This document shows, piece after piece, positions 51,466 to 62,453 of a stretch of DNA of 64,000 nucleotides. A program made the position numbers and the translations under genes. The DNA lies in NCBI RefSeq assembly GCF_019049245.1, contig NZ_JAGMUK010000001.1, forward strand, positions 1 to 64,000. Reading direction: 5' to 3'. Source of the DNA: Streptomyces sp. AC555_RSS877. Its GTDB lineage: Bacteria > Actinomycetota > Actinomycetes > Streptomycetales > Streptomycetaceae. The notes under the pieces were generated by a model. That model saw only the letters and a program-made list of their open reading frames with translations. It did no database searches and was not told the DNA's origin. The number at the start of each line of letters is the position of its first letter. The stretch's first letter is position 1.

Positions 51466-54400
51466 TTACGCGCGCGGCTTCTCCCGCATCTCGTACGTCG
51501 CGATGACGTCGTCGATCTTGATGTCGTTGAAGTTGCCGAGGTTGATACCGCCCTCGAACCCTTCGCGGATCTCGGTGACATCGTCCTTGAAGCGGCGCAG
51601 ACCGGAGATGGTGAGGCTCTCCGCGACCACCTTGCCGTCGCGGATGAGGCGCGCCTTGGTGTTGCGCTTGACCTCGCCCGACCGGACCAGGACACCGGCG
51701 ATGTTGCCCAGCTTGGACGACTTGAAGACCTCGCGGATCTCCGCCGTACCGAGCTCGACCTCTTCGTACTCCGGCTTCAGCATGCCCTTCAGGGCCGCCT
51801 CGATCTCCTCGATCGCCTGGTAGATGACCGAGTAGTAACGGACGTCCACGCCTTCGCGCTCGGCCATCTGCGCGGCACGCCCTGCGGCGCGCACGTTGAA
51901 GCCGATCACGATGGCGTCCGAGCCCATCGCCAGGTCGATGTCCGACTCCGTGACCGCACCGACACCACGGTGCAGGACGCGGATGTCGACCTCTTCGCCG
52001 ACGTCGAGCTGGAGCAGCGAGGACTCGAGAGCCTCCACCGAACCGGACGCGTCGCCCTTGATGATGAGGTTGAGTTCCTGCACCAGACCGGCCTTGAGGG
52101 CCTCGTCCAGGTTCTCCAGGGAGAACCGGACACCCCGGCGGGCGAAGTTGGCGTTCCGCTCACGAGCGGCGCGCTTCTCGGCGATCTGGCGGGCCGTACG
52201 GTCCTCGTCGACGACGAGGAAGTTGTCGCCGGCGCCCGGGACGTTGGTGAGACCGAGGACGAGGACCGGAGTCGACGGACCCGCCTCTTCCAGGTTCTCG
52301 CCCGTGTCGTCGAGCATCGCGCGGACACGGCCGTACGCGTCGCCGACCACCATGGTGTCGCCGACCCGCAGGGTGCCTCGCTGGACCAGGACGGTCGCGA
52401 CGGCACCGCGGCCACGGTCGAGACGGGACTCGATCGCAATACCCTGCGCGTCCTGCTCCGGGTTGGCCCGCAGGTCGAGCGAGGCGTCCGCGGTGAGGAC
52501 CACGGCCTCCAGAAGAGCCTCGATGTTGAGGCCCTGCTTGGCGGAGATGTCGACGAACATGGTGTCGCCGCCGTACTCCTCGGCCACGAGGCCGTATTCG
52601 GTCAGCTGACCGCGCACCTTCGTCGGGTCGGCACCCTCGACGTCGATCTTGTTGACCGCGACCACGATCGGCACGTCGGCCGCCTTGGCGTGGTTCAGCG
52701 CCTCGATCGTCTGGGGCATCACACCGTCGTTGGCCGCCACCACGAGGATCGCGATGTCGGTCGACTTGGCACCACGGGCACGCATGGCGGTGAACGCCTC
52801 GTGACCCGGGGTGTCGATGAAGGTGATCTTGCGCTCTTCGTCGTTGACCTGAGTCGTGACCTGGTACGCGCCGATGTGCTGCGTGATACCGCCGGCCTCG
52901 CCCGCGACGACGTTCGTCTTGCGGATGGTGTCGAGGAGGCGGGTCTTACCGTGGTCGACGTGACCCATGACGGTCACGACCGGCGGACGCGCGACGAGGA
53001 ACTCCTCGCCACCCTCGTCCTCGCCGAACTCGATGTCGAAGGACTCGAGCAGCTCGCGGTCCTCCTCCTCGGGGCTGACGATCTCGAGGACGAAGTTCAT
53101 CTCGTCCGCGAGGAGCTTCAGCGTCTCGTCGGAGACGGACTGCGTGGCAGTGACCATCTCGCCGAGGTTCATCATCACGCCGACGAGCGACGCCGGGTTC
53201 GCGCCGATCTTCTCGGCGAAGTCGGTGAGGGAGGCACCGCGCGACAGACGGACGGACTGTCCGTTGCCACGAGGCAGCATCACACCGCCGACCGACGGGG
53301 CCTGCATGGCCTCGTACTCCTGGCGCCTCTGCCGCTTCGACTTGCGACCGCGACGCGCGGGACCGCCGGGACGACCGAAGGCGCCCTGCGTGCCACCACG
53401 ACCGCCCGGACCACCGGGACGACCACCGAAGCCGGGACGACCGCCGCCGCCACCGGGACCACCGGGACGACCGGCGAAGCCGCCGCCGCCACCACCGGGA
53501 CCACCGGGACGACCGGCGAAGCCGCCGCCGCCACCGCCGGGACCGGCCGGACGACCGGCGAAGCCGCCGCCGCCCGGACGACCGCCGCCACCGCCACCGG
53601 GACGACCTGCGCCGCCCGGACCGCGACCCCCACCGGGGCCACCGCCGGGACGCGGGCCGGCAGCGGGACGCTGCGGCATCATGCCGGGGTTGGGACGCGC
53701 ACCGCCGGGACCGCCGCCGGGACGCGGGCCGCCGCCCTGCGGGCGGGGCATGCCGCCCGGGCTGGGACGCGCGCCGCCCGGGGACTGCGGACGGGGGCCG
53801 CCCGACGCCCCCTGGGGACGGGGACCGCCCTGGCCCTGGCCCTGCGGACGCGGAGCGCCGCCGGGAGCACCGGGGCCACCAGGGCCGCCGGGACGAGGGG
53901 CACCGCCCGGACGGGGCGTCTGAGGACGCGCCATGCCGGTGGAGCCACCAGAGGTGAAGGGGTTGTTGCCCGGACGGGGACCGGCCGGACGGGCACCGCC
54001 GGGACGCGGCGACTGGCCACCCGGACGCTGCGCGCCGGCGGGACGGTCACCACGCTCGGGACGCTCGGGACGGTCACCACGGCCCTGGCCGGGACCGGCC
54101 GGACGAGCGCCCGGACGCGGAGCCTGACCGGCCGGACGCGGAGCGCCCGGACGGGGGCCGGAGCCGGTGCCGGTACCCGGAGCTGCCGGGGCACCCGTGC
54201 CGGAGCCGGAGGCCGCCGGTGCGGCGGGAGCCGACGGCGGCGCCGTGAACTCGGGCGTGGTCGGAGCCGGAGACGCCGGGGCGGGCCGCGGCGCGGGCTT
54301 CGGGCCCGGAGTGGGACGGGGGCCGGAAGCGGCCGGCGCGGCGGGAGCCGCGGGCTGCTCGGCGGCCGGCTTGGGAGCCGGCGGGCGCGGGGCAGCCGGA

Positions 54401-54639
54401 CGGGCTGCCTGCGCGGGAGAAGGCGCACCCGGCTTGGCCGGGGCGGACGTGCGTGCGGAAGCGGGCTTGCCGCCTCCGTTGCCCTGCTGGAGGGCGTCAG
54501 TCAGCTTGCGTACGACGGGCGCCTCGATCGTCGAGGAAGCCGAACGAACAAATTCACCGAGTTCTTGGAGCTTGGCCATGACGACCTTGCTCTCCACCCC
54601 GAACTCCTTGGCGAGTTCGTATACCCGGACCTTAGCCAC
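51466..54639 (-). CDS. infB: Translation initiation factor IF-2
   Basis: IF-2 is the GTPase that brings initiator tRNA to the 30S subunit. The 1057-residue protein has the IF2_N helix ([18 protein letters not shown]), a very long Pro/Gly/Arg/Ala-rich region (about residues 55-440), then the G domain (GHVDHGKT near residue 555, [12 protein letters not shown]) and the C-terminal initiator-tRNA-binding domains. The start is a GTG four bases after AAAGGAG. It is in the conserved rimP-nusA-ylxR-infB order. The low-complexity region includes tandem repeats that probably vary in length between strains. Confidence 0.97.
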   Translation of the reverse strand: MAKVRVYELAKEFGVESKVVMAKLQELGEFVRSASSTIEAPVVRKLTDALQQGNGGGKPASARTSAPAKPGAPSPAQAARPAAPRPPAPKPAAEQPAAPAAPAASGPRPTPGPKPAPRPAPASPAPTTPEFTAPPSAPAAPAASGSGTGAPAAPGTGTGSGPRPGAPRPAGQAPRPGARPAGPGQGRGDRPERPERGDRPAGAQRPGGQSPRPGGARPAGPRPGNNPFTSGGSTGMARPQTPRPGGAPRPGGPGGPGAPGGAPRPQGQGQGGPRPQGASGGPRPQSPGGARPSPGGMPRPQGGGPRPGGGPGGARPNPGMMPQRPAAGPRPGGGPGGGRGPGGAGRPGGGGGGRPGGGGFAGRPAGPGGGGGGFAGRPGGPGGGGGGFAGRPGGPGGGGGRPGFGGRPGGPGGRGGTQGAFGRPGGPARRGRKSKRQRRQEYEAMQAPSVGGVMLPRGNGQSVRLSRGASLTDFAEKIGANPASLVGVMMNLGEMVTATQSVSDETLKLLADEMNFVLEIVSPEEEDRELLESFDIEFGEDEGGEEFLVARPPVVTVMGHVDHGKTRLLDTIRKTNVVAGEAGGITQHIGAYQVTTQVNDEERKITFIDTPGHEAFTAMRARGAKSTDIAILVVAANDGVMPQTIEALNHAKAADVPIVVAVNKIDVEGADPTKVRGQLTEYGLVAEEYGGDTMFVDISAKQGLNIEALLEAVVLTADASLDLRANPEQDAQGIAIESRLDRGRGAVATVLVQRGTLRVGDTMVVGDAYGRVRAMLDDTGENLEEAGPSTPVLVLGLTNVPGAGDNFLVVDEDRTARQIAEKRAARERNANFARRGVRFSLENLDEALKAGLVQELNLIIKGDASGSVEALESSLLQLDVGEEVDIRVLHRGVGAVTESDIDLAMGSDAIVIGFNVRAAGRAAQMAEREGVDVRYYSVIYQAIEEIEAALKGMLKPEYEEVELGTAEIREVFKSSKLGNIAGVLVRSGEVKRNTKARLIRDGKVVAESLTISGLRRFKDDVTEIREGFEGGINLGNFNDIKIDDVIATYEMREKPRA
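53400..53600 (-). repeat. Tandem Gly/Pro/Phe repeats within IF-2
   Basis: Imperfect copies of a unit encoding about 18 residues (GFAGRPGGP plus a Gly run) are repeated three to four times, with strong nucleotide similarity between copies. This is a likely site of length variation and of assembly errors. Confidence 0.8.
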
Positions 54640-54786
54640 TTCGCTCCTTTTAGGTCCGGGTTGCGTCCGGACCGTCGCTACTTCATGGGCGTACTCATCG
54701 CGTGCTCATCGAGTGCTCATCGCAATCTCGACCTACTTCCAACTCGCGGGGTACCAGGGCCGCACGGGGGTTCCGGGCGACGCGTC

Positions 54787-55065
54787 TTACGGTGTTGCCT
54801 GCTCGACGTAGTGGCGCAACGTCGTGGTGTCGAGTGCTCCCGGGGCGCGCAACGCCCTTGGGAACGCCCGGCGACGTACCGCCAGGTCGAGACAGACCAG
54901 GGCGGGGTGCACATACGCACCCCGGCCGGGCAGCGTACCGCGATCATCGGGGACGCATTCGCCCTCGACTGCCACGATGCGCAGCAAATCCTTCTTGGCC
55001 GCTCGCTCCCGGCACCCCACACAGGTGCGCTCAGGGCATGCGCGGGCTCGCGTCCGGCCAGACAC
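54787..55065 (-). CDS. ylxR: YlxR family RNA-binding protein (DUF448)
   Basis: The 92-residue protein has the YlxR signature TCVGCRERAAKKDLLRIV and GRGAYVHPALVC, with conserved Cys. YlxR sits between nusA and infB in most Gram-positive bacteria; it binds RNA and is implicated in ribosome or RNase P regulation. The start is a GTG (VSGRTRARA), GGGGAGG being 11 bases upstream. The 147 bases between it and infB show no gene. Confidence 0.92.
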   Translation of the reverse strand: MSGRTRARACPERTCVGCRERAAKKDLLRIVAVEGECVPDDRGTLPGRGAYVHPALVCLDLAVRRRAFPRALRAPGALDTTTLRHYVEQATP

Positions 55066-55155
55066 TCTTAAGTCTACCTCCCCGCACCGACCTCACCCGT
55101 TGGGGGCAAGAATCGAACGGATGTTGTCGTGATCTAAGCGACCTGCGGCTTGGAT

Positions 55156-56142
55156 CTATTCCCCGGGCTGTTCGGTGTCCGGACGGATGTCGATCCGCCA
55201 GCCGGTCAGGCGGGCCGCGAGGCGGGCGTTCTGGCCCTCCTTGCCGATCGCCAGGGACAGCTGGTAGTCGGGCACCGTCACGCGCGCGGACCGGGCCGCC
55301 ATGTCCACGACCTCCACCTTGGAGACGCGGGCCGGGGACAGCGCGTTCGCCACCATCTCGGCCGGGTCGTCCGACCAGTCGACGATGTCGATCTTCTCGC
55401 CGTTCAGCTCGGCCATCACGTTGCGCACCCGGCCGCCCATGGGGCCGATGCAGGCACCCTTGGCGTTCAGACCCGAACGGGTGGACCGTACGGCGATCTT
55501 CGTACGGTGGCCGGCCTCGCGGGCGATGGCGGCGATCTCGACGGACCCGTCGGCGATCTCCGGCACCTCGAGGGCGAAGAGTTTCTTCACCAGATTGGGA
55601 TGTGTGCGGGACAGGGTCACGGACGGACCACGGACCCCCTTCGCCACCCGGACGACGTACGACCGAAGGCGCATTCCGTGCGGATACGTCTCACCGGGGA
55701 CCTGCTCCTGCACCGGCAGGATGGCCTCCAGCCTGCCGATGTCGACGAGCACGTTCTTCGGGTCGCGGCCCTGCTGGACCACGCCGGTGAGGATGTCGCC
55801 CTCACGGCCCGCGAACTCGCCGAGCGTCGCGTCGTCCTGGGCGTCACGCAGGCGCTGCAGGATGACCTGCTTGGCCGTGGTGGCGGCGATGCGGCCGAAA
55901 CCGGTCGGGGTGTCGTCGAACTCGCGGGCCTCCTGGCCCTCCTCGAGGTCCTCGGGATCCTCCTTCGCCCACACCGTCACGTGGCCGGTCTCCCGGTTGA
56001 GCTCCACGCGCGCGTGGCGGCGGCTTCCCTCGGTGCGGTGGTAGGCGATGAGGAGGGCCGACTCGATCGCCTCGACCAGCAGGTCGAAGGAGATCTCCTT
56101 CTCCCGTACCAAGCCCCTCAGGGCACTCATGTCGATATCCAC
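55156..56142 (-). CDS. nusA: Transcription termination/antitermination protein NusA
   Basis: NusA binds RNA polymerase and nascent RNA to modulate pausing and termination. The 328-residue protein has the N-terminal polymerase-binding domain ([30 protein letters not shown]), an S1 domain ([22 protein letters not shown]) and two KH domains ([45 protein letters not shown]). It lacks the acidic C-terminal repeats of proteobacterial NusA, as usual in actinobacteria. The GTG at 56142 has GAGGAG eight bases before it, two bases from the rimP stop. The ATG four codons later is a possible alternative. Confidence 0.95.
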   Translation of the reverse strand: MDIDMSALRGLVREKEISFDLLVEAIESALLIAYHRTEGSRRHARVELNRETGHVTVWAKEDPEDLEEGQEAREFDDTPTGFGRIAATTAKQVILQRLRDAQDDATLGEFAGREGDILTGVVQQGRDPKNVLVDIGRLEAILPVQEQVPGETYPHGMRLRSYVVRVAKGVRGPSVTLSRTHPNLVKKLFALEVPEIADGSVEIAAIAREAGHRTKIAVRSTRSGLNAKGACIGPMGGRVRNVMAELNGEKIDIVDWSDDPAEMVANALSPARVSKVEVVDMAARSARVTVPDYQLSLAIGKEGQNARLAARLTGWRIDIRPDTEQPGE

Positions 56143-56144
56143 GG

Positions 56145-56654
56145 CTACGCCTCCTCTTCTTCCGTCATGTCGTTCTTGTCCTTGCGGTTGAACTCGACCT
56201 GCACACGGGCCTTTTCGATGTCCTCGAAGGCGAGTCTGCGGCTGGTGGCCTTGCGGCCCTTCACGCCGGGCACTTCGAGGTCGAGGCCCTCGTCGTCGAC
56301 CCGCAGGATCCTGGCCACCAGTTCGTCGCCGTCGGTCAGCTGGAACCTCACCAGCCGGTCGACGGCGCGCAGGTAGTGCCGGTGTTCCTTGAGGAGGCGT
56401 TCGGCGCCGGGGGTTCCGACCTCGAGGGTGTACTCGCCCTGGCCCATCGCGTCCGTCTCGTCGAGCTTCGCCGAGAGCGCGCGGCTCACATCGGCGATCT
56501 GGTCGAGGTCGGCGCCGGTGTCGGAGTCGACGACCACGCGCAGCACACGCTTGCGTCCGACCGAGTCCACCGCGATCTCCTCGAGATCCAGGCCCTGGGA
56601 GCCGACGAGCGGCTCCAGAAGTTCTCGCAGCCTCTCGCTCTGGGTGGTGCTCAT
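56145..56654 (-). CDS. rimP: Ribosome maturation factor RimP
   Basis: RimP is needed for 30S maturation. The 169-residue protein has the RimP N-domain ([24 protein letters not shown] ... [30 protein letters not shown]) and the C-terminal SH3-like part, ending in an acidic tail TEEEEA. The ATG at 56654 has GAGGAG eight bases before it. It is first in the rimP-nusA-ylxR-infB operon; the 203 bases upstream, shared with a divergent lipoprotein gene, should hold the promoter. Confidence 0.95.
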   Translation of the reverse strand: MSTTQSERLRELLEPLVGSQGLDLEEIAVDSVGRKRVLRVVVDSDTGADLDQIADVSRALSAKLDETDAMGQGEYTLEVGTPGAERLLKEHRHYLRAVDRLVRFQLTDGDELVARILRVDDEGLDLEVPGVKGRKATSRRLAFEDIEKARVQVEFNRKDKNDMTEEEEA

Positions 56655-56857
56655 CCGGGTGACTCCTCGGCCGCGTGTGCTGTTGTGGGTGGGTCGCGTG
56701 TCTGGTGAAAGGGTATCCGGTCCAGGGGTGTGTTGCCGTCCACCTGCGCCGGGGCGGTGCCGCTGAGTGGTGCCGGGCCGGTGCGCGGGTACCGTGATCA
56801 CCGGCGGGGCCGCCCTCCCGCCCACGTGTTCGTACGAGCTCCCCGAGGACGTCTGAC

Positions 56858-57409
56858 GTGCCGTACCCCTCACCGCCGCGCACCCCCTCGGGGACGCGCC
56901 GAAGAACCGTGCTCGCCTCCGCCGGGGCCGTCCTGCTGACGGGCTGCTCCACCGGCTCCGAGGACTCCGACGGCGGGACGGGCGGCAGCCCGTCGGTCGT
57001 CGAGCGGGCACGCGCGCGTGCGGCCGGCGAGAGCACGGGGCTGGTGAAGCGCTACGACGCCGTGATCGCCGTGCATCCGGCGCTGGCGGAGCGGCTGGGA
57101 CCGCTGCGGGCGGAGGTCGTACGGCATGCGGAGGCGTTCGGGGCCTCCCGGCAGGCGTCCCCCCGCGCCTCGCAGACCTCCTCTTCCGCGACGCCCTCCA
57201 ATTCGGCAGCGCCCTCCGTCTCCCCGCCGGCCGCCGTGCCCGCGGACGAGAAGGACGCCCTCGCCGAACTCGCCGCCGCCGAGCGGACGCTCGCCGACCG
57301 GCGGGCCACGGCACTGCTCGACCTGCCGGGCGAACTGGCCCGGCTGCTGGCCTCGGTGGCGGCGGCCGGGGCGGCGCACGCGTATCTGCTGACGGAGGGG
57401 GCGAAGTGA
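56858..57409 (+). CDS. Tat-type lipoprotein
   Basis: The 183-residue protein has a twin-arginine stretch TRRRTVLAS followed by a hydrophobic run and lipobox LTGC (Cys 30), so it is probably exported by Tat and lipidated. The mature part is Ala-rich helical with a Ser/Pro-rich linker (about residues 95-130). The family is unknown. The GTG start overlaps nothing upstream. Its stop overlaps the start of the ferritin-like gene (GTGA), so the pair is coupled. It is divergent from rimP. Confidence 0.8.
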   Translation: MPYPSPPRTPSGTRRRTVLASAGAVLLTGCSTGSEDSDGGTGGSPSVVERARARAAGESTGLVKRYDAVIAVHPALAERLGPLRAEVVRHAEAFGASRQASPRASQTSSSATPSNSAAPSVSPPAAVPADEKDALAELAAAERTLADRRATALLDLPGELARLLASVAAAGAAHAYLLTEGAK

Positions 57410-57873
57410 AGGAACGGGAGCTGAAGGCCCTCCAGGCGGCGCTGGCCGCCGAGCACGCGGCGGTGTACGGCTACGGGGTCGTCGGCGGCCGGATCCGCGA
57501 GGACCGTCGCACGGAGGCGCAGGCGGCCTACGACGCCCATCGGGCACGGCGGGACGCGCTGGTGCGCGAGGTGCGGGACCAGGGCGGCACGCCGGTGGCC
57601 GCGGCCGCCGCGTACGCGCTGCCCTTCCCGGTGCCGGACTCGGCCGCGGCCGTACGGCTGGCCGCCGAGCTGGAGGAGCGGGTGGCCGGGGTGTACTCCG
57701 ATCTGGTGCGGGCGGCCGGGGACGAGCGGCGGGGCACGGCGGCCGGGGCGCTGCGGGAGGCGGCGGTGCGGGCGGTGCGCTGGCGCGGCGGGAGCGTAGC
57801 CTTCCCTGGGCTCGCCGAGCGGGCGGCGACAAGTTCGGCAGCGGGCCCGCCGTCGGCGACGCCGACCGCTTAA
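57406..57873 (+). CDS. Ferritin-like DUF4439 protein
   Basis: The 155-residue protein is a helical bundle of the DUF4439 ferritin-like type (LQAALAAEHAAVYGYGVVGGRI, RDALVREVRDQGGTPV, AAELEERVAGVYSDLV). Acidic and His positions (E16, H17) sit where metal ligands would be expected, but a full di-iron set is not clear. The gene is coupled by GTGA to the lipoprotein gene; such pairs recur in Streptomyces. The biological role is not known. Confidence 0.82.
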   Translation: MKERELKALQAALAAEHAAVYGYGVVGGRIREDRRTEAQAAYDAHRARRDALVREVRDQGGTPVAAAAAYALPFPVPDSAAAVRLAAELEERVAGVYSDLVRAAGDERRGTAAGALREAAVRAVRWRGGSVAFPGLAERAATSSAAGPPSATPTA

Positions 57874-57900
57874 CGCGTACTGGAAGGAAACAACTCGCGC

Positions 57901-58809
57901 ATGGCTTTCGAACCGCCGCACCGTCTGGTGAGGGCCCTCGGCGAGACGGCACCGGACGGTGACGACTGGTTGGAGAGGCTGCCCGAGGCGGCCCGGCGGG
58001 CCGTCGCGGTGCGCGAGTTGACCGTCGAGCGGGTGCAGCTGCCCGGTGGGCGCAGCAGCCTGGTGGTGCTGGTGCGGCGGCCGGACGGGACACCCGCCGT
58101 GCTCAAGCTGGCCCCGCCCCGGGCCCGCCCGGAGAGCGAACGCGCCGCGCTCGCGCACTGGGGCGGCCTGGGCGCCGTACAGCTCCTCGAACCTTTCGCG
58201 GCAAAGGGCGTCCTGCTTCTCGAGCGGTTGCATCCGGACGTGTCGGTGCGGTCGCTGCCGGAGGCGAAGGCGCTGCTGGAGGCCGCCGGGACGCTGCGGC
58301 GGCTGTGGGTGGAGCCCCCCGCCGACGAGGGCGCGCACGTCTTCGAGACGGTGGCCGAGCGGACCGGGCGGCAGGCCGAGGTGATGCGGGCGAGTGCCGG
58401 TGCCGACGCGGAGGTGACCGCCCTGGTGGACGCGGCGCTCGCGGCCCGTGAGGAGCTGCTGGCCGCGCCGCCCGAGGACCGGCTGCTGCACGGGACGTTC
58501 CGGCAGAGCAAGGTGCTCGCCGGTGAGCGGACGCCGTGGCTGGCCGTGGGGCCGGACCCGCTGGTCGGCGAGTGCGCCTTCGATCTGGCGCGGCTCGTCC
58601 GGGACCGGGTGGAGGACCTGATCGCCTCGCCGTCCGGGGCGGCGACGACCCGGCGCCGGGTGAAGCGGCTCGCGGAGTCCCTGGACGTCGACCAGGAACG
58701 GCTGCGGGGGTGGACACTGTTCCGGGCCGTGGAGTCGGGGGTGCGGGCGCGACGGGTCGGGCGGCCGCAGGACGCGGAGCTGCTGCTGGAGTTCGCGGGC
58801 TGGCTCTGA
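57901..58809 (+). CDS. APH(6)/hydroxyurea-kinase-like protein lacking catalytic residues
   Basis: The 302-residue protein follows the aminoglycoside/hydroxyurea phosphotransferase fold: an ATP-binding strand with PAVLKL (Lys 69), a helical lobe, and a C-terminal lobe with GPDPLVGECAFDLARL. The catalytic-loop motif that normally reads HGDxxxxN is HGTFRQSK here (197-204), and the metal-binding Asp of the following DPK motif is Gly 217. Both aspartates are therefore missing and it is probably a pseudokinase. ATG 57901 lies 27 bases after the ferritin-like gene, behind GGAAGGA, so it is likely the third gene of that operon. An antibiotic-resistance role should not be assumed. Confidence 0.8.
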   Translation: MAFEPPHRLVRALGETAPDGDDWLERLPEAARRAVAVRELTVERVQLPGGRSSLVVLVRRPDGTPAVLKLAPPRARPESERAALAHWGGLGAVQLLEPFAAKGVLLLERLHPDVSVRSLPEAKALLEAAGTLRRLWVEPPADEGAHVFETVAERTGRQAEVMRASAGADAEVTALVDAALAAREELLAAPPEDRLLHGTFRQSKVLAGERTPWLAVGPDPLVGECAFDLARLVRDRVEDLIASPSGAATTRRRVKRLAESLDVDQERLRGWTLFRAVESGVRARRVGRPQDAELLLEFAGWL

Positions 58810-58811
58810 CT

Positions 58812-58836
58812 CCCCTGCGGCGACATCAGGCAGGGG
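58812..58836 (+). terminator. Weak hairpin after the pseudokinase gene
   Basis: A 7-bp stem (58812-58818 with 58830-58836) with an 11-base loop starts right after the stop codon. The remaining 200 bases up to the convergent proS stop show no better terminator and no gene. Confidence 0.4.
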
Positions 58837-59041
58837 CCGCCGCGGCGGTCGGCGGGGAGCGCGGCGGGCACGTCGGCGCCCAGGGAACCCCGTCCGGGCA
58901 GCGGCCGCCGCCCGGCGGTATGCCGAACAGCGCTTCCACGACCCGGACTTCACGTCCCGGCACGGCCGTACGCCTCCCGCAGCCCGCTGACGCCGCGTCA
59001 GGTTCTGCGGTCGGGTACGGCCCTGACGGATGTCCCTTACC

Positions 59042-60751
59042 TCACGCGGTCGTCGCGGTCAGGCGGGCGATCGCCTCCTCGACCGTCAGCTCCTCGCGCT
59101 CACCGGTCCTGCGGTCCTTCAGCTCCAGCACACCCTCGGCGGACCGCCGGCCGGCCACCAGGATCTGCGGTACGCCCATCAGCTCCGAGTCCGTGAACTT
59201 CACGCCCGGGGAGACCCCGGCCCGGTCGTCCACCAGGACGCGGAGGCCGGCCGCGGCCAGCTTGTCGGAGACGTCGAGGGCGAGTTCGGTCTGCAGGGCC
59301 TTACCCGCGGCGACGACGTGCACGTCGGCCGGGGCGACCTCCGCCGGCCAGCACAGGCCCTTGTCGTCGGCGGTCTGCTCGGCGAGGGCGGCGACCGCGC
59401 GGGAGACGCCGATGCCGTAGGAGCCCATCGTCAGGCGGACCGGCTTGCCGTTCTGGCCGAGGACGTCGAGCTTGAGGGCGTCGGCGTACTTGCGGCCCAG
59501 CTGGAAGATGTGGCCGATCTCGATGGCACGGTCCAGCTTGAGGCCGGTGCCGCACGCGGGGCAGGGGTCGCCCTCCTGCACCACCACGACGTCGACGTAC
59601 TCGCCGACCTCGAAGTCGCGGCCCGCGACGACGTTCTTCGCGTGCGTGTGCTCCTTGTTGGCGCCCGTGATCCACGCGGTGCCCGGGGCCACGCGCGGGT
59701 CGGCGATGTACCTGACCTTCTCCAGGCCCTGCGGGCCGACGTAGCCGCGGACCAGGTCCGGGCGGCCCACGAAGTCCGCCTCGGTGACCATCTCGACGGC
59801 GGCCGGGGCGAAGTGGGCCTCGACCTTGCCCAGGTCGACCTCGCGGTCGCCGGGGACACCGACGGCGACGATCTCGCCGTCGACCTTCACCAGGAGGTTC
59901 TTGAGCGTGGCGGAGGCCGGGACGCCGAGGGAGGCGGCGAGGGTCTCGATGGTCGGGGTGTCGGGGGTGGGGATCTCCTCGGCGGCCGGGACGCCGGAGC
60001 CGTCCACCGTCTTCAGCTCGTACGAGATCGCCTCGGTGTTCGCCGCGAAGTCGCAGTTCGGGCAGTCCGCGAAGGTGTCCTCACCGGCGCCGGCCGGGGC
60101 CAGGAACTCCTCCGACTTCGAGCCGCCCATCGCGCCCGCGGTCGCGGCACAGATGCGGTAGTCGAGGCCCAGACGCTCGAAGACCTTCTGGTAGGCCTGG
60201 CGGTGCAGGGCGTAGGACTGGGCGAGGCCCTCGTCCTCGGTGTCGAAGGAGTAGGAGTCCTTCATCAGGAACTCGCGGCCGCGCAGGATGCCGGCGCGGG
60301 GGCGGGCCTCGTCGCGGTACTTGTGCTGGATCTGGTAGAGGATGACCGGCAGGTCCTTGTAGGAGGACGCCTGGTCCTTCACGATCAGCGTGAAGATCTC
60401 CTCGTGGGTCGGGCCGAGGAGGTAGTCGCCGCCCTTGCGGTCCTGCAGTCGGAACAGTTCCGGGCCGTACTCGTCCCAGCGGCCGGTCGCGTCGTACGGC
60501 TCACGCGGCAGCAGCGCGGGGAGCAGTACCTCCTGGGCGCCGATCGCGTCCATCTCCTCGCGCACGATCCGCTCCACGTTGGCGAGGACCTTCTTGCCGA
60601 GCGGCAGCCAGCTCCAGATGCCGGCCGCCGTGCGGCGGACGTAACCGGCGCGGACGAGGAGCTTGTGGCTGAGGACCTCGGCGTCCGCCGGGTCGTCGCG
60701 CAGCGTCTTCGCCATCAACTGGGACATGCGCTGGACCGGTGCCTTGGCCAT
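59042..60751 (-). CDS. proS: Prolyl-tRNA synthetase (bacterial type)
   Basis: ProS charges tRNA-Pro. The 569-residue class II enzyme has motif 1 in the N-terminal region, GPTHEE (about residue 110), motif 2 ([17 protein letters not shown], about 140-155), the INS editing domain (about 225-400), motif 3 ([18 protein letters not shown], about 440) and the anticodon-binding domain. The ATG at 60751 begins [13 protein letters not shown]. It lies 89 bases after a GNAT acetyltransferase gene and converges with the pseudokinase gene. Confidence 0.97.
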   Translation of the reverse strand: MAKAPVQRMSQLMAKTLRDDPADAEVLSHKLLVRAGYVRRTAAGIWSWLPLGKKVLANVERIVREEMDAIGAQEVLLPALLPREPYDATGRWDEYGPELFRLQDRKGGDYLLGPTHEEIFTLIVKDQASSYKDLPVILYQIQHKYRDEARPRAGILRGREFLMKDSYSFDTEDEGLAQSYALHRQAYQKVFERLGLDYRICAATAGAMGGSKSEEFLAPAGAGEDTFADCPNCDFAANTEAISYELKTVDGSGVPAAEEIPTPDTPTIETLAASLGVPASATLKNLLVKVDGEIVAVGVPGDREVDLGKVEAHFAPAAVEMVTEADFVGRPDLVRGYVGPQGLEKVRYIADPRVAPGTAWITGANKEHTHAKNVVAGRDFEVGEYVDVVVVQEGDPCPACGTGLKLDRAIEIGHIFQLGRKYADALKLDVLGQNGKPVRLTMGSYGIGVSRAVAALAEQTADDKGLCWPAEVAPADVHVVAAGKALQTELALDVSDKLAAAGLRVLVDDRAGVSPGVKFTDSELMGVPQILVAGRRSAEGVLELKDRRTGEREELTVEEAIARLTATTA

Positions 60752-60840
60752 GGTTCTCGTACTCCTGCTGCTGGGGTGCCCCCTCTGGGGGAGGGTGATG
60801 GCAGGAGGTTATCCGGGCGGCCGATCCCGGTGGAAATCGG

Positions 60841-61371
60841 TTAACGGCGGCGCAGCGGCAGCGGGGCGCCCATCACGGCGTACGGCTTGGGGGCGCTGGG
60901 GAACAGGACCTGGCGGGCGAGGTCCTGGTAGCCGAGGGAGTGGTAGAGGCCGCGGGCCGGGCTGTCCTGGTCGATCGCGGAGAGGATCGAGCGGGGTTCG
61001 GCGGCGGTGTCGGTGATCGTGGTGATCAGGGTGCGGCCGATACCGCGGTTCTGGTGGTGCGGGTGGACGTGCAACTCGGTGATCACGAAGGAGTCGTCGA
61101 GCCAGTCGTCACAGTGCCGTGCGCGCAGGTACGGCTCCACGACCGTAGACCACCAGTGGGCGCGGTCGTTGGGCATGCCGTAGACGAACCCGACGAGGCT
61201 GCCGCCGGCGGTCGCGCCGAAGGCCCTCGCGCCCGGATAGATCATGTGGCGCAGCACGATCTGGCGGCGTACGGCGACCTCGTCGGGGCCGAGTCCGAAG
61301 GCGAGGGCCTGGACGGCCAGGGCCTCGTCTACGTGGGCTGAGAGGTCCAAGGGGCCGATGACGAGGTCCAT
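60841..61371 (-). CDS. GNAT family acetyltransferase
   Basis: The 176-residue protein has a GNAT fold with acetyl-CoA-binding segment VHPHHQNRGIGRTLI (Q/RxxGxG/A type, about residues 102-116) and LYHSLGYQDLARQ near the end. The substrate is unknown. It sits between another GNAT gene and proS in the conserved rseP-ispG-GNAT-proS neighbourhood; its ATG is 40 bases past the upstream stop. Confidence 0.85.
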   Translation of the reverse strand: MDLVIGPLDLSAHVDEALAVQALAFGLGPDEVAVRRQIVLRHMIYPGARAFGATAGGSLVGFVYGMPNDRAHWWSTVVEPYLRARHCDDWLDDSFVITELHVHPHHQNRGIGRTLITTITDTAAEPRSILSAIDQDSPARGLYHSLGYQDLARQVLFPSAPKPYAVMGAPLPLRRR

Positions 61372-61411
61372 GCGGGGAGCCTACAGGGGGGCTTCGGTTG
61401 AGGTGGGGCCG

Positions 61412-62260
61412 CTAGAACAGGACACTCATGAAGGCGCCGACCTCCTGGAAGCCGACCCTCCTGTACGTCCTTCGCGCCGCCGTGTTGAAGTCGTTCACGT
61501 ACAGACTGACCACCGGGGCCACGTCCGCCAGCGCGTAACGCAGGACCGCCGCCATGCCCGGAGCGGCCAGGCCCCTCCCCCGGTACTCGGGGGCCACCCA
61601 CACGCCCTGGATCTGGCAGGCGCGGTCGGTCGCGGCGCCGATCTCGGCCTTGAAGACAACCTTGCCGTCGGCGTCGAGACGGGCGAAGGAGCGGCCGGCG
61701 CCGACGAGTTCGGCGACTCTGGCCTGGTAGAGGAGGCCCCCGTCGCCGGCCATTGGCGAGACGCCGACCTCCTCGGTGAACATCGCCACACACGCCGGCA
61801 TGATCGTGTCCACCTCGTCCTTGCGGATGCGACGGACATGGGGATCCGGGGCGACGGTGGTGGACACGCGGTCGGTGACCATGAGGGGCTGCTGGGAGCG
61901 GACCTCGCGGGCCGGCCCCCAGCTCGGCTCCAGCAACCGCCAGAGCTGGGCGGTGGGTTCGGCGGGGCCGACGACGGAGGAGCAGCGGCGGCCGGCCCTG
62001 CGGGCACGGTCGGCGAAGGCGCGGACGGCCCTCGGGGTCGCGCAGATCGGGACCAGGTTGGCGCCGGCGTAGCACAGGGACGTCAGCATGCCGTCCTCGT
62101 ACCAGCCCCACATCTCGCCACCGAGCCGCCACGGGTCGAGTCCGGCGACCTGCACCCGGGAGGTCACGAAGGCGTTCGCGACCGGCTCGCGGTGGAGGAC
62201 GGCGAGCGCGGCGTCCAGGTCGCTCGGTTCGAGGACCCGGGAGGTGGTCTGGGTCAACAC
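61412..62260 (-). CDS. GNAT acetyltransferase with N-terminal DUF4081 domain
   Basis: The 282-residue protein has an N-terminal DUF4081-type region (RVLEPSDLDAALAVLHREPVANAF, GGEMWGWYEDGMLTSLCYAGANLVP) and a C-terminal GNAT domain with VWVAPEYRGRGLAAPGMAAVL and SLYVNDFNTAARRTYRRVGFQEVG, containing the acetyl-CoA loop RGRGLA. The substrate is unknown. I chose the GTG at 62260 with GAGG eight bases upstream; the frame is open 38 codons further. It lies 193 bases after ispG. Confidence 0.85.
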   Translation of the reverse strand: MLTQTTSRVLEPSDLDAALAVLHREPVANAFVTSRVQVAGLDPWRLGGEMWGWYEDGMLTSLCYAGANLVPICATPRAVRAFADRARRAGRRCSSVVGPAEPTAQLWRLLEPSWGPAREVRSQQPLMVTDRVSTTVAPDPHVRRIRKDEVDTIMPACVAMFTEEVGVSPMAGDGGLLYQARVAELVGAGRSFARLDADGKVVFKAEIGAATDRACQIQGVWVAPEYRGRGLAAPGMAAVLRYALADVAPVVSLYVNDFNTAARRTYRRVGFQEVGAFMSVLF

Positions 62261-62453
62261 GGGCGGGGCCTCACACTGGGGTCTGCTGGTCTCCGCACTG
62301 TACCTGCGGAAGCTGAGCGGCGCCGCCCTGCCCGAGTTGCCGCTCGCTTCGAGGTGACCGGCGGCTGCAGTCACGTACCTGGGGGCTGCCGCCCCCGGAC
62401 ACCCTCTTCGGCCCTGAACGGGCCTCGGCCTCGATCGCCGGACGGGCTGAAGG

